Below, in pieces: positions 23,173 through 30,607 of a stretch of DNA of 64,000 nucleotides; position 1 is the first letter of the stretch; each line of letters starts with the position of its first letter. This DNA is from Pigmentiphaga kullae. GTDB taxonomy: Bacteria > Pseudomonadota > Gammaproteobacteria > Burkholderiales > Burkholderiaceae_B. Where the stretch lies: the NCBI RefSeq assembly GCF_004216695.1, contig NZ_SGXC01000002.1, positions 558,001 through 622,000 on the forward strand. Direction: 5' to 3'. The notes beneath the pieces were generated by a model. The model was not told the DNA's origin and ran no database searches. It was given only the letters and a program-made list of their open reading frames with translations. The translations under genes and the position numbers were made by a program.

Positions 23173-23445
23173 ATGGCCATGGCACATCAAGTCCTGGCGA
23201 CCGCCACGCAGCTGGGCGCGGTACTGCAGGCCGCGCGCAAGTCCCAGGGCATGGCCCAGTCGGCCCTGGCCGGCCGCATCGGCCTGAGCCAGTCGCGCGT
23301 GTCCCATCTGGAACTGCACGCCCATGAACTGAGCCTGGAGCAGCTATTGGCCTGGTGCGCCGCGCTCGGGCTGGAGCTGAGTCTGGGGCCAAGTGGCGGC
23401 CAGGCGCCGCCTCTCACCGCACACGCGGATTCGACCAGGAGCTAG
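23173..23445 (+). CDS. HipB-like XRE-family DNA-binding protein without HipA
   Basis: A 90-residue one-domain Cro/C1-type helix-turn-helix protein. Its pattern, LGAVLQAARKSQGMAQSALA then GLSQSRVSHLELH and LSLEQLLAWCAALGLELSLG, is that of HipB antitoxins. No HipA kinase gene follows or precedes it; instead an SDR gene starts two bases after the TAG. Start codon: ATG 23173 or 23179 (MAMAHQ). Longer frames begin inside the promoter. The promoter overlaps an inverted repeat with HipB-like half-sites. It may be an orphan antitoxin recruited as a repressor of the SDR gene. Confidence 0.8.
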   Translation: MAMAHQVLATATQLGAVLQAARKSQGMAQSALAGRIGLSQSRVSHLELHAHELSLEQLLAWCAALGLELSLGPSGGQAPPLTAHADSTRS

Positions 23446-23447
23446 GC

Positions 23448-24185
23448 ATGTCTCGAATCTTCATCACGGGCTCGGCCGACGGGCTGGGCAAGGCGGCAGC
23501 CGCGACGCTGCTCGCCGACGGCCACGAGGTCGTGCTTCATGTGCGTGGCCGTCAACGGCTCGACGCGGTTCAGGATCTGTTGGACCGGGGCGCCCGGGTG
23601 GTGGTCGGCGACCTGTCGGACCAGGGACAGGCCGAGGACGTCGCCGCCCAGGTGAACCGGCTCGGCCGCATGGATGCGGCCATCCACAACGCCGGCGTCT
23701 ATACGGGGCGGCAGATACTGCCGGTCAACGTGATCGCGCCCTATGTCCTGACGGCCCTGGTCACCCGGCCGGATCGCCTGGTTTACCTGAGCAGCGGCAT
23801 GCACTTCGACGGCCGCCCGGTGCTGGAAGGTCTGGACTGGGCCGGGCGTGGCGAATCGGCCTCTTACTCGGACAGCAAGCTGTTCGTGACGGCGCTGGCG
23901 ATGGCGCTTGCCCGGCTGTGGCCCGATGTCCTCAGCAACGCGGTCGATCCGGGATGGGTGCCGACGAAGATGGGCGGCACGAATGCGCCCGACGACCTGC
24001 GCCTGGGACACCTGACCCAGGAGTGGCTGGCCGCCAGCCCGGACCCGCGGGCCGAAGGCACCGGCGGATACTGGCATCACCAGCAGCGGCTAGACCCGCA
24101 TCCCGCCGCGCGCGACGTGGCTTTCCAGGATGCGCTGCTGCGCGAGCTCGAGCTGGCCACGGGGATCGCGCTGCCCAAGGCCTGA
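23448..24185 (+). CDS. SDR-family NAD(P)-dependent oxidoreductase
   Basis: A 245-residue short-chain dehydrogenase. The cofactor motif TGSADGLG is at 7-14 and NAG at 81-83, and the catalytic residues are S115/S116, Y140 and K144 (YSDSK). The C-terminal part has NAVDPGWVPTKMGG, like WW-domain oxidoreductase/retinol dehydrogenase-type SDRs. It starts two bases after the HipB-like regulator, so the two are one transcript, and is 18 bases before a glycosyltransferase-type gene. Substrate unknown; a role in nucleotide-sugar or surface-glycan work is possible from position only. Confidence 0.88.
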   Translation: MSRIFITGSADGLGKAAAATLLADGHEVVLHVRGRQRLDAVQDLLDRGARVVVGDLSDQGQAEDVAAQVNRLGRMDAAIHNAGVYTGRQILPVNVIAPYVLTALVTRPDRLVYLSSGMHFDGRPVLEGLDWAGRGESASYSDSKLFVTALAMALARLWPDVLSNAVDPGWVPTKMGGTNAPDDLRLGHLTQEWLAASPDPRAEGTGGYWHHQQRLDPHPAARDVAFQDALLRELELATGIALPKA

Positions 24186-24203
24186 AAACGGCAAGGAGCG
24201 AGG

Positions 24204-24959
24204 ATGCGGCAACGGTTCACGGATGCGAAGAAGCGCCTGTATCGATGGCTGAAGTACCGCTTGACCCGGCCCGCGCCGCCTCCGCTGCCTTTCGATATCA
24301 AGGGGCCGGTGGTGGTGGTCGGTTCCGCGCCGCAGGCCAGCCGGCCAGAGGGTCTCGACAGGGGCTATTTCGTCATTACGGTAAACGGATCCCAGGCCGT
24401 GGCCGCGCACTGGGGCATCGAGGTGCCCGACATCACGATGATGATGTTCAACCAGATCGAAGGTACCACGCACAACGCGCGCGAGGTCCGGCGGGTCCTG
24501 GGCGGGCGGCGGACCCGGGCGCTTTACGTGCTGCTGTGGCGCAAGAACGAGCGCGAGCGGCTGGAGCGCGGGCTGGCTTCGTTCGACTACCGCTACGACC
24601 ATCTCTACATCGTCGACCGCTATGAGCGGATGGCGTTGCTCGACAAGGTCGCGGGCCTGCATTCGCTGGAAATCGACGCCGAGTCGAAGTGCTCGAACGG
24701 CATCAACGCGGTGCTGTACGCCCTCCATCATGGCGCGCCGGCGGTCATCATCTCCGGCATCGATCCGGGCTCGGCCGGACACGCCTATAACGATGCGGGC
24801 CTGGCGCGGCTGCATGTGCGCATGGATCTGATCATCCTGCAACGCCTGCTCGATGCGGGGCGGCCCATTTTCACCGCCGATCCGCAGGTTGCCCGCGCAA
24901 CGGGGATTCCCCTGTGGGATGAGAGATGCGCGGAACGGGTCACCTGCCGCGCTGCCTGA
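24204..24959 (+). CDS. Glycosyltransferase-like protein (DUF115/GT42-type fold)
   Basis: A 251-residue protein that opens with a basic helix and then a nucleotide-binding-type strand and loop, VVVVGSAPQAS (36-46). Later it has a CSNGINAVLYALHHG stretch followed by IISGIDPG. This order, GxxPS-like loop early and (S/T)G..A...A...G then I..G.D late, recalls the sialyltransferase GT42/DUF115 (MAF) group that uses CMP-activated acidic sugars. The plus-strand gene at 25760 shares the order. AAGGAG lies six bases upstream of the ATG. Its 3' end overlaps the convergent GT8-like gene by 20 bases. Donor and acceptor are unknown. Confidence 0.6.
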   Translation: MRQRFTDAKKRLYRWLKYRLTRPAPPPLPFDIKGPVVVVGSAPQASRPEGLDRGYFVITVNGSQAVAAHWGIEVPDITMMMFNQIEGTTHNAREVRRVLGGRRTRALYVLLWRKNERERLERGLASFDYRYDHLYIVDRYERMALLDKVAGLHSLEIDAESKCSNGINAVLYALHHGAPAVIISGIDPGSAGHAYNDAGLARLHVRMDLIILQRLLDAGRPIFTADPQVARATGIPLWDERCAERVTCRAA

Positions 24960-25629
24960 CATGCAGAAGGCGATCGCGGGTGGCGAACCATTCTCCCGCA
25001 TAGTCGTCGTTCCTGCGTTCATCGAAGTAGGGGCCGCCGGTGGTGAAATGCACCAGCCTAGCGTCGGGCAGGTAGGGATATTCGTTGACCAGCCAGTTCC
25101 ACGCGGCGGGCAGTTCTCCGATGAGGTCGTCGGACTCGAGCCACTTGAACTGGTGCAGGTCCAGCCCGGTCGCGGTATTCACGTAGTAGGGGTCGAGCCG
25201 GCGGCATTTCGCGTTATTGAAAAGAAGAACGCTGGACCAGTTCTTCTTCGTGTATCTGGCCTGGACCTGCCCCAGGAACTTGGTCTCGCTTTTGGGCACA
25301 TAGTCGTGCTTGACGCACATCGCGGCAAAGCGCTCGTCCCTCAACGCCCATAGTTCCGCGATATCGGTACGTATCAGCGTGTCGCAATCGATGAACAGCG
25401 ACCAGCCCTGGAAACCGCTCAGGTACGGCACCAGGAAGCGCGAGAACGAGAACTCGGTCGATTGCAGCGGATTGCGCGTACGGGCGAAGACGCCTTCCAG
25501 ATGGCGCAGGGCGACCGGGGTGATGGAAACCGGCATGGAGCTTTTTTCCAGGATGCTCTGGCACAGCACGTGGTAGGCGACGACTTCCTTGCTGTCGAAG
25601 CCTATGTAGATGCGGGCGGTTTCTATCAT
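24940..25629 (-). CDS. Glycosyltransferase, GT8-like
   Basis: A 229-residue protein with a GT-A-type opening (ARIYIGFDSKE, where the family has IFVGYDSRE) and a metal-binding DxD motif, FIDCDTL (DCD at 81-83). Further on it has LLFNNAKC and a final HFTTGGPYF, which resembles the HxxGxxKPW-type end motif of GT8 enzymes. It would transfer a sugar from a nucleotide donor to a surface glycan. It runs against the flow of its neighbours, overlapping the preceding gene's end by 20 bases and diverging from the gene at 25760. It is the paralogue-like counterpart of the gene at 26703. Confidence 0.75.
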   Translation of the reverse strand: MIETARIYIGFDSKEVVAYHVLCQSILEKSSMPVSITPVALRHLEGVFARTRNPLQSTEFSFSRFLVPYLSGFQGWSLFIDCDTLIRTDIAELWALRDERFAAMCVKHDYVPKSETKFLGQVQARYTKKNWSSVLLFNNAKCRRLDPYYVNTATGLDLHQFKWLESDDLIGELPAAWNWLVNEYPYLPDARLVHFTTGGPYFDERRNDDYAGEWFATRDRLLHVRQRGR

Positions 25630-25759
25630 GGCCGGCCGGGTCGAGTTCTGCTGGAACCCATGTTGTACCGGGCAGCCGCCCCGGCGGGCGTATCACAACG
25701 TTTCATAAGAAACAGGCGCCGCCTCGACATTGCCGCGGTATCGGCAAACAATTGGCCAC

Positions 25760-26689
25760 ATGCCCGTCGCCCGCCGCATCGCCAACACCGCGCTGAAGCT
25801 GCTGTACCGCTATACCCACGGTCCGGGCCAGCGCCACAACGAGCGCCTGTGGCCGCACGTGTCCGTCGAACGCGATGCCCAGGGCCATGTGGCCGGCTAT
25901 GCGTACCGGCGCCGGCAACTGCCGTTGGCCAATGCGAGCGTGGGGCAGGGCGATTCGTACGGAACGGGGCACATCATCGCCTGCGGTCCGTCGATCAACG
26001 AGATCGATTATGGCCGCCTGTCCTTGTCCAACGTGATGGGCGTGAACGGCGCCATTGCGCTGCTCGACCGTTACGTCGTGCGCTTCGATTATTACTGTTT
26101 CAACGACACGGGTTTCGTGCGAGCCCGCCCCGAGCTGGTCCGCCGCATCGTCGAGCAGGACCTGTTGTTGTTCACTACGCCGCTATGCCTGTGGCACCTG
26201 CTGCAGCGGATGCCGCCCGAGGCGCTGCGCTGCCGGTTGTTCCTGATCGAGAACCCCCAGCGGCGCGCGCTGCTGCCGGCGCGGACCATGGCGCAAGTGC
26301 GGCGCGATCATCCGGACAGCGAGCTGGCCGTCTTCGATTCCGACCGCGCGTTGGGATTCAGCCGAGACATCCGCAAGGGCGTGTTCGACGTCGGAACGGT
26401 GGCTTACACTGGTCTGCAGATCATGGCCTGGCTGGGGTTTTCGGAAATCGTGCTGCATGGCGTGGATCTGGGCAATGCCGCCACCACGGCCCGCTTCTAC
26501 GAGTCTCCCGCCGATCGCCTTCCCACCACGCTCGACCAATACCTGCCCGGCCATATCCTGCCGTCGTTCATGCGGGCCGCGGCGTTGCTGCGCGAATCGG
26601 GCGTGCGGATCGTCAACTTGTCGCCAGGCGGCGCGCTGTCGGGCGACATGTTCCACCAGCGGGACTGGCGCACGCTGGCCGAAGGTTGA
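25760..26689 (+). CDS. Glycosyltransferase-like protein, second DUF115/GT42-type member
   Basis: A 309-residue protein. The N-terminal 65 residues are basic. Then comes HIIACGPSINEIDYGRLS (71-88), the GxGPS loop followed by a D/E-Y pattern seen in GT42 sialyltransferases and DUF115 proteins, and later VAYTGLQIMAWLGFSEIVLHGVDLG, the matching (T)G..A..LG...I.L.G.D block. It ends shortly after LSPGGALSG, which resembles the N.(S/T)..S motif of the group. The ATG at 25760 is preferred over a TTG ten codons upstream. Thirteen bases separate it from the GT8-like gene that follows, so both are one transcript. Confidence 0.65.
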   Translation: MPVARRIANTALKLLYRYTHGPGQRHNERLWPHVSVERDAQGHVAGYAYRRRQLPLANASVGQGDSYGTGHIIACGPSINEIDYGRLSLSNVMGVNGAIALLDRYVVRFDYYCFNDTGFVRARPELVRRIVEQDLLLFTTPLCLWHLLQRMPPEALRCRLFLIENPQRRALLPARTMAQVRRDHPDSELAVFDSDRALGFSRDIRKGVFDVGTVAYTGLQIMAWLGFSEIVLHGVDLGNAATTARFYESPADRLPTTLDQYLPGHILPSFMRAAALLRESGVRIVNLSPGGALSGDMFHQRDWRTLAEG

Positions 26690-26702
26690 TGCCGAGGACA
26701 AT

Positions 26703-27569
26703 ATGGAAGACCGGATCAGGCTTTTCGTCGGATGCGATCCAAACGACTGCGATCTCGAACAGATGATGGTGCTGGAGTACAGCGCGCGCAAGCATTGTTC
26801 GCTGCCCATCGACATCGAGTGGATGCGGCTCTCCAGGGATCCATCCAGTTTCTGGCATGCCGATCCGGAGCAGGGGCTGGGCTGGCGCACGCAGGCATGG
26901 GCCACGCCGTTCTCGGGTTTCCGCTGGGGCGTGCCGGCGTTCTGCGGCTACGAGGGGCGGGCCATCTACCTGGACACCGACATGCTGGTGCTGTGCGACC
27001 TGGCCGAACTTTGGCGCATGCCGTTCGGCGCCGGCAAGGTCCTGAGCGGCAAGGGGCGCAAGACGTCGTGGCGATTCTGCGTGACGGTGTGGGATTGCGC
27101 CGCCGCGCGGCTCCATCTGCCGCCCATCGAACGCCTGCGCGCCGAACCCGATGCGCACCAGCGCATGATGCGGTATTTCGCCGGGCACCCCGGGCTGATC
27201 GAGACCATGCATTCCGACTACAACAACATCGATGGCGAACGAAGGCCGCCGCATGCCATCCGCATCCTGCATTATTCGGACATGGGGACGCAGTTCAGCC
27301 ACAAATACGCTTTCCCCAGGTTGGAGCGGGAAGGCCGCGCGCACTGGTTCGACGGCCGGGTGCTGCCGCATCCCAGGGACGACCTGGCGGCGCTTTTCGA
27401 TGCCTGCTACCAGGAAGCGCTGTCCGTGGGCTACACGCTCGACAGCTATCGGGCTCCGCGGCCGTTCGGCGATCTCATGAAGGCCACGCAGCGCGCCTAT
27501 GCCGGCAACCACCGCACCCGCAACCGCTCGTTCTGGGCGCGCCTGGGCCTGGGCGGCCCGGCGGATTGA
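26703..27569 (+). CDS. Glycosyltransferase, GT8-like (second copy)
   Basis: A 288-residue GT-A-type enzyme with RLFVGCDPND at the start (6-15), the DxD motif in YLDTDML (DTD at 91-93), a central region with SGKGRKTSW, and a late histidine segment RILHYSDMGTQFSHKY that fits the metal-binding histidine of GT8. It shares its scheme with the gene at 24940 but is longer. It follows the DUF115-like gene at 25760 by 13 bases. The likely role is sugar addition to lipopolysaccharide core or another surface glycan; the sugar is unknown. Confidence 0.75.
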   Translation: MEDRIRLFVGCDPNDCDLEQMMVLEYSARKHCSLPIDIEWMRLSRDPSSFWHADPEQGLGWRTQAWATPFSGFRWGVPAFCGYEGRAIYLDTDMLVLCDLAELWRMPFGAGKVLSGKGRKTSWRFCVTVWDCAAARLHLPPIERLRAEPDAHQRMMRYFAGHPGLIETMHSDYNNIDGERRPPHAIRILHYSDMGTQFSHKYAFPRLEREGRAHWFDGRVLPHPRDDLAALFDACYQEALSVGYTLDSYRAPRPFGDLMKATQRAYAGNHRTRNRSFWARLGLGGPAD

Positions 27570-27730
27570 TCGTTCCCTTGCGAATATCCGGTGACGATTT
27601 GGTTACGATAAAAAACAAGTCGTACCGGGGTGCAGCGTAGAGTCGATTACATCGACCTGGACCACTGCACAAGGGGGCTGCCATCAACCATCCCCGACAT
27701 CCGATCCAGCAAGGCTGGTCTGTTGCCTTC

Positions 27731-28702
27731 GTGATGTCGCCGCGCATCGGCGACACGCTGATCTCGATGGTGGTCGCCAACAATCTCGTCCGCCATGGGA
27801 TCGATGTCACGATCTTCAGCCGCCATCTGCATGCCCTGCGCGCATGGTTTCCCGGCTTTCGCATAGAGCCCGCCCCGCATGCGGCGCAGGCTCGAAGCCG
27901 GCTCGAGCGTTTCGACGTCGTGCTGCACGCCTATCAAACCGACGTGCCGCACGACGTGCGCGATTGGCACCCGCGCGTGTGGAGCATGGACGAGTGGCCC
28001 ACGTATCGCCAGGTCAAGCCCATGGTGGATATCCAGTTGGACCTGTGCCGCCATTGCTTCGGGCTCGATGCCCTGACGCGCGACAATGGCCTCGTCGTGC
28101 CAGCCGACGTCGGCGTGTCCGGTGTCGGCAATCGGGTGATCATCCATCCCACGGCAAGCGACATCCAGAAGCAGTGGCTGCCCGGTCGTTTCCTGAAGCT
28201 CGCGCGCCGGCTGCACGGCCGGGGCTACGAGCCGAGCTTCGTCGTGGCGCCGCGCGAGCACGAGGAATGGGCATGGGTCGAAGCTCAAGGCTTTCGCCTG
28301 GTCTCGCACGAATCGCTGGACGACCTGGCGCGCTGGCTGGCAACGGCCCGGCTTTTCGTGGGGAACGATTCGGGCCTTGCCCACCTGGCCTCGAACGTGG
28401 GCGTGCCCGCCGTCTCGCTGGCGATGCGGCCGCGGATCGCGGTGCGCTGGGCGCCGGGCTGGGCACCCGGCGTGGCGGTTACCGCGCCGCCGCTGATGCC
28501 CGGCCGATGGATGCGCGAGCATTCATGGAAGTACCTGCTGTCGGTCCGCCGGGTGGAGGCCGCGATCGAAAGGCTGCGCCGGCGGGTCTCGGAGGCCGTG
28601 TTGGCTTTCGATCAAGGCGGCCCGGGCGACCGGACGACGAGCAAGACGATGATCAATGCCGGTCCCATGGCGCAGACGCCGATGACGAAGGGCCGCGCAT
28701 AG
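27731..28702 (+). CDS. Heptosyltransferase-like protein (GT9), start uncertain
   Basis: A 323-residue GT-B protein as counted from GTG 27731. MSPRIGDTLISMVVANNLVRHG (given here in part) matches the KxxxIGD...T...L opening of GT9 heptosyltransferases, with NRVIIHPTASDIQKQW at the start of the second domain and FVGNDSGLAHLASNVGVP as the donor-site signature. The frame stays open back to 27641. Residues just before the GTG, GWSVAFV, look like the first Rossmann strand, which a GTG start would cut. No ATG, GTG or TTG is available upstream, though an AAGGGGG (27671-27677) sits five bases before an ATC. The true start is therefore unclear. The tail ends in a low-complexity stretch. Confidence 0.75.
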   Translation: MMSPRIGDTLISMVVANNLVRHGIDVTIFSRHLHALRAWFPGFRIEPAPHAAQARSRLERFDVVLHAYQTDVPHDVRDWHPRVWSMDEWPTYRQVKPMVDIQLDLCRHCFGLDALTRDNGLVVPADVGVSGVGNRVIIHPTASDIQKQWLPGRFLKLARRLHGRGYEPSFVVAPREHEEWAWVEAQGFRLVSHESLDDLARWLATARLFVGNDSGLAHLASNVGVPAVSLAMRPRIAVRWAPGWAPGVAVTAPPLMPGRWMREHSWKYLLSVRRVEAAIERLRRRVSEAVLAFDQGGPGDRTTSKTMINAGPMAQTPMTKGRA

Positions 28703-28805
28703 TTGCCGCCCCGGCTATACAGACAAGACCCGGCCACGGGCCTTGAAGCGGCTTCATCGAGCATTCCCCCATCGATGCCACACAGGACGAGCCTGGACCT
28801 CGCGC

Positions 28806-28835
28806 TTGACGTTTTCGTCGAATGAAAAATATAAT
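28806..28835 (+). promoter_or_regulatory. Promoter of the Atu-like operon
   Basis: TTGACG at 28806-28811, an 18-base spacer and a consensus TATAAT at 28830-28835. It reads into the AtuA gene at 28879 and is the only strong promoter seen before the ten-kilobase operon. Confidence 0.75.
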
Positions 28836-28864
28836 GAAATTAGACAAAATAAAACGAAATTAGA
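28836..28864. promoter_or_regulatory. 9-bp direct repeat, 20 bp apart, over the Atu-like operon start
   Basis: GAAATTAGA occurs at 28836-28844 and again at 28856-28864, a period of 20 bp or two turns of the helix. It lies just after the -10 box, over the expected transcription start, fitting a repressor site. The two IclR regulators after the operon are candidates to bind it. Confidence 0.6.
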
Positions 28865-28878
28865 AAACGGAGGCAGAT

Positions 28879-30255
28879 ATGGGCCGCATCGTGCGGATGG
28901 GTGCCGGGTCGGGTTTCTGGGGCGACGCGCTGGACCCCGCGGAAGAACTGCTGGAACGGGCGGGCCTGGACTACCTGTGTTTCGACTATCTGGCCGAACT
29001 GACCATGGCGCTGTTGCAGCGGCAGAAGCTCAAGCGGCCCGACGCCGGCTACGTGCCGGATGCGGTGCAGGCCATGATCGCGTTGTTGCCGAAGGCCAAG
29101 GCCGCCGGCACGCGCCTGATTTCCAACGGCGGCGGCGTCAATCCGCGCGCCGCGGCCGACCGGATCGCCCAGGGGGCCCGACAGGCGGGACTGTCCGGCG
29201 CCCGCATCGCCCTGGTCGAGGGCGACGATATGCTGGGCAAGCTGGATGACCTGGTCGCGCAGGGCGTATCGCTGCGCAATCTCGATACGGGGGACGAGGA
29301 TTTCTCGGCCATTCGCGATCGCGTGGTGTGCGCGAACGTCTATACCGACAGTTCGGGGATAAGCGAAGGGCTGGCCGGCGGGGCCGACGTCGTCATCGCC
29401 GGACGGGTATCGGACAATGCGCTGTACGTCGGTCCGCTGGCGCACGAATTCGACTGGCGCCGCGACGCGGCGCACGTCGACCGGTATGCCGCGGCGGTCA
29501 CGCTGGGGCATATCGTCGAATGCGCGGCGGGCTGCTCGGGCGGCATGTCGTCGCGGTTCGCGGAAATGCCTCACATGGGCCGGGTCGGTTTCCCCATCCT
29601 GGAGGTCGACGAGACGGGCGACGCCACCGTCACCAAGCTGCCCGGCAGCGGCGGCCGGGTCGATCAGTGGACGGTCAAGGAGCACCTCGTCTACGAGATC
29701 GGCGATCCCCGTCGCTATCTGATGCCCGACGCGGTGGCCGATTTCACGTCGCTCAAGCTGAATGACGAAGGCCAGGACCGCGTCCGTGTCAGCGGCATGC
29801 GGGGGGAACCCGCGCCCGACCAGTGGAAGATGGTGGTGGGTTACCAGGATGGCTGGATAGGGGAGACGATGGCCTTTTTTCCATGGCCCAACGCCTATGA
29901 CCGCGCCGTGAAGGCGCGCGAGACCCTGCTCGAGCGTTTCGAGCGGATGGGGCTGGCGGCAGACCAGGTGCATTTCGATTTCGTCGGCCTGAACACCCTG
30001 CATGGGCCCGCGGCGGCGTTTGCCGGCCGGGAATGGGCCAACGAACTGCCCGAGGTGGGGCTGCGCTGCGCGGTGCGCACGCGCACCCAGGAGGAAGCCG
30101 ACAAGGTACGGCGCGCCGGGACGAATCTGTGGATCATGGGGCCTGGGGGCACTTCGTTCGGCACGCCGATGAAGCCACGTCCCGTCATCGCGCTGTGGCC
30201 GACCCTGGTCCCGCGCGACGCCGTCGAACAGAAGACCGAGATCCTGGTGGCTTGA
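28879..30255 (+). CDS. AtuA-family protein (acyclic terpene utilisation, DUF1446)
   Basis: A 458-residue protein of the AtuA/DUF1446 family: MGAGSGFWGDALDPAEELLE at the N-terminus, LISNGGGVNPRAAAD near 75-90 and a GGADVVIAGRVSD segment near 173-185. AtuA is needed for citronellol/geraniol degradation in Pseudomonas, but its reaction is not settled in what I know. A strong ACGGAGG precedes the ATG. It opens an operon with an AtuA-related small protein and a biotin-dependent carboxylase, as in terpene clusters, though AtuB- and AtuD-like enzymes are missing, so the substrate may differ. Confidence 0.88.
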   Translation: MGRIVRMGAGSGFWGDALDPAEELLERAGLDYLCFDYLAELTMALLQRQKLKRPDAGYVPDAVQAMIALLPKAKAAGTRLISNGGGVNPRAAADRIAQGARQAGLSGARIALVEGDDMLGKLDDLVAQGVSLRNLDTGDEDFSAIRDRVVCANVYTDSSGISEGLAGGADVVIAGRVSDNALYVGPLAHEFDWRRDAAHVDRYAAAVTLGHIVECAAGCSGGMSSRFAEMPHMGRVGFPILEVDETGDATVTKLPGSGGRVDQWTVKEHLVYEIGDPRRYLMPDAVADFTSLKLNDEGQDRVRVSGMRGEPAPDQWKMVVGYQDGWIGETMAFFPWPNAYDRAVKARETLLERFERMGLAADQVHFDFVGLNTLHGPAAAFAGREWANELPEVGLRCAVRTRTQEEADKVRRAGTNLWIMGPGGTSFGTPMKPRPVIALWPTLVPRDAVEQKTEILVA

Positions 30256-30262
30256 GGAGAGC

Positions 30263-30595
30263 ATGCCGATGACACTGCAAGTGAAAGATATCGCCTATGT
30301 GCGGTCAGGGGACAAGGGGGACGTCTGTTCCGTGGGACTGGTCGCCCGCGGGCCGCGGGAATATGCGTGGCTGCGCGCCAGCGTGACGCCGGCCGACGTG
30401 AAGCGGATCTACGGCGACTGGGTGCGGGGCGAGGTGGAATGCCATCCCATGGACAACATCGGCGCGGTGGTTGTGGTGATGCGACATGCCCTGGGGGGCG
30501 GCGCCACGCGCACCCTGCGGCTGGACCAGACCGGCAAGTCGCTGGGCTATGCCTTGATGCGTCTGCCGGTGCGGGGCGCCGAGAACCCTTCCTGA
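30263..30595 (+). CDS. AtuA-related small protein
   Basis: A 110-residue protein (RSGDKGDVCSVGLVAR near 14-29, VRGEVECHPMDNIGAVVVVMRHALGGG in the middle, given in part). This is the module found as the C-terminal part of longer AtuA proteins or as a separate gene right after them. Here it is separate, starting seven bases after the AtuA stop. It presumably forms a complex with AtuA. Function unknown in detail. Twelve bases then lead to the carboxyltransferase gene. Confidence 0.8.
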   Translation: MPMTLQVKDIAYVRSGDKGDVCSVGLVARGPREYAWLRASVTPADVKRIYGDWVRGEVECHPMDNIGAVVVVMRHALGGGATRTLRLDQTGKSLGYALMRLPVRGAENPS

Positions 30596-30607
30596 CTATC
30601 CGACCCC

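Noticed and set aside
23173-23445. Complete HipBA toxin-antitoxin system
   Set aside because: No HipA kinase frame with its catalytic motifs is found on either side; the adjacent gene is an SDR.
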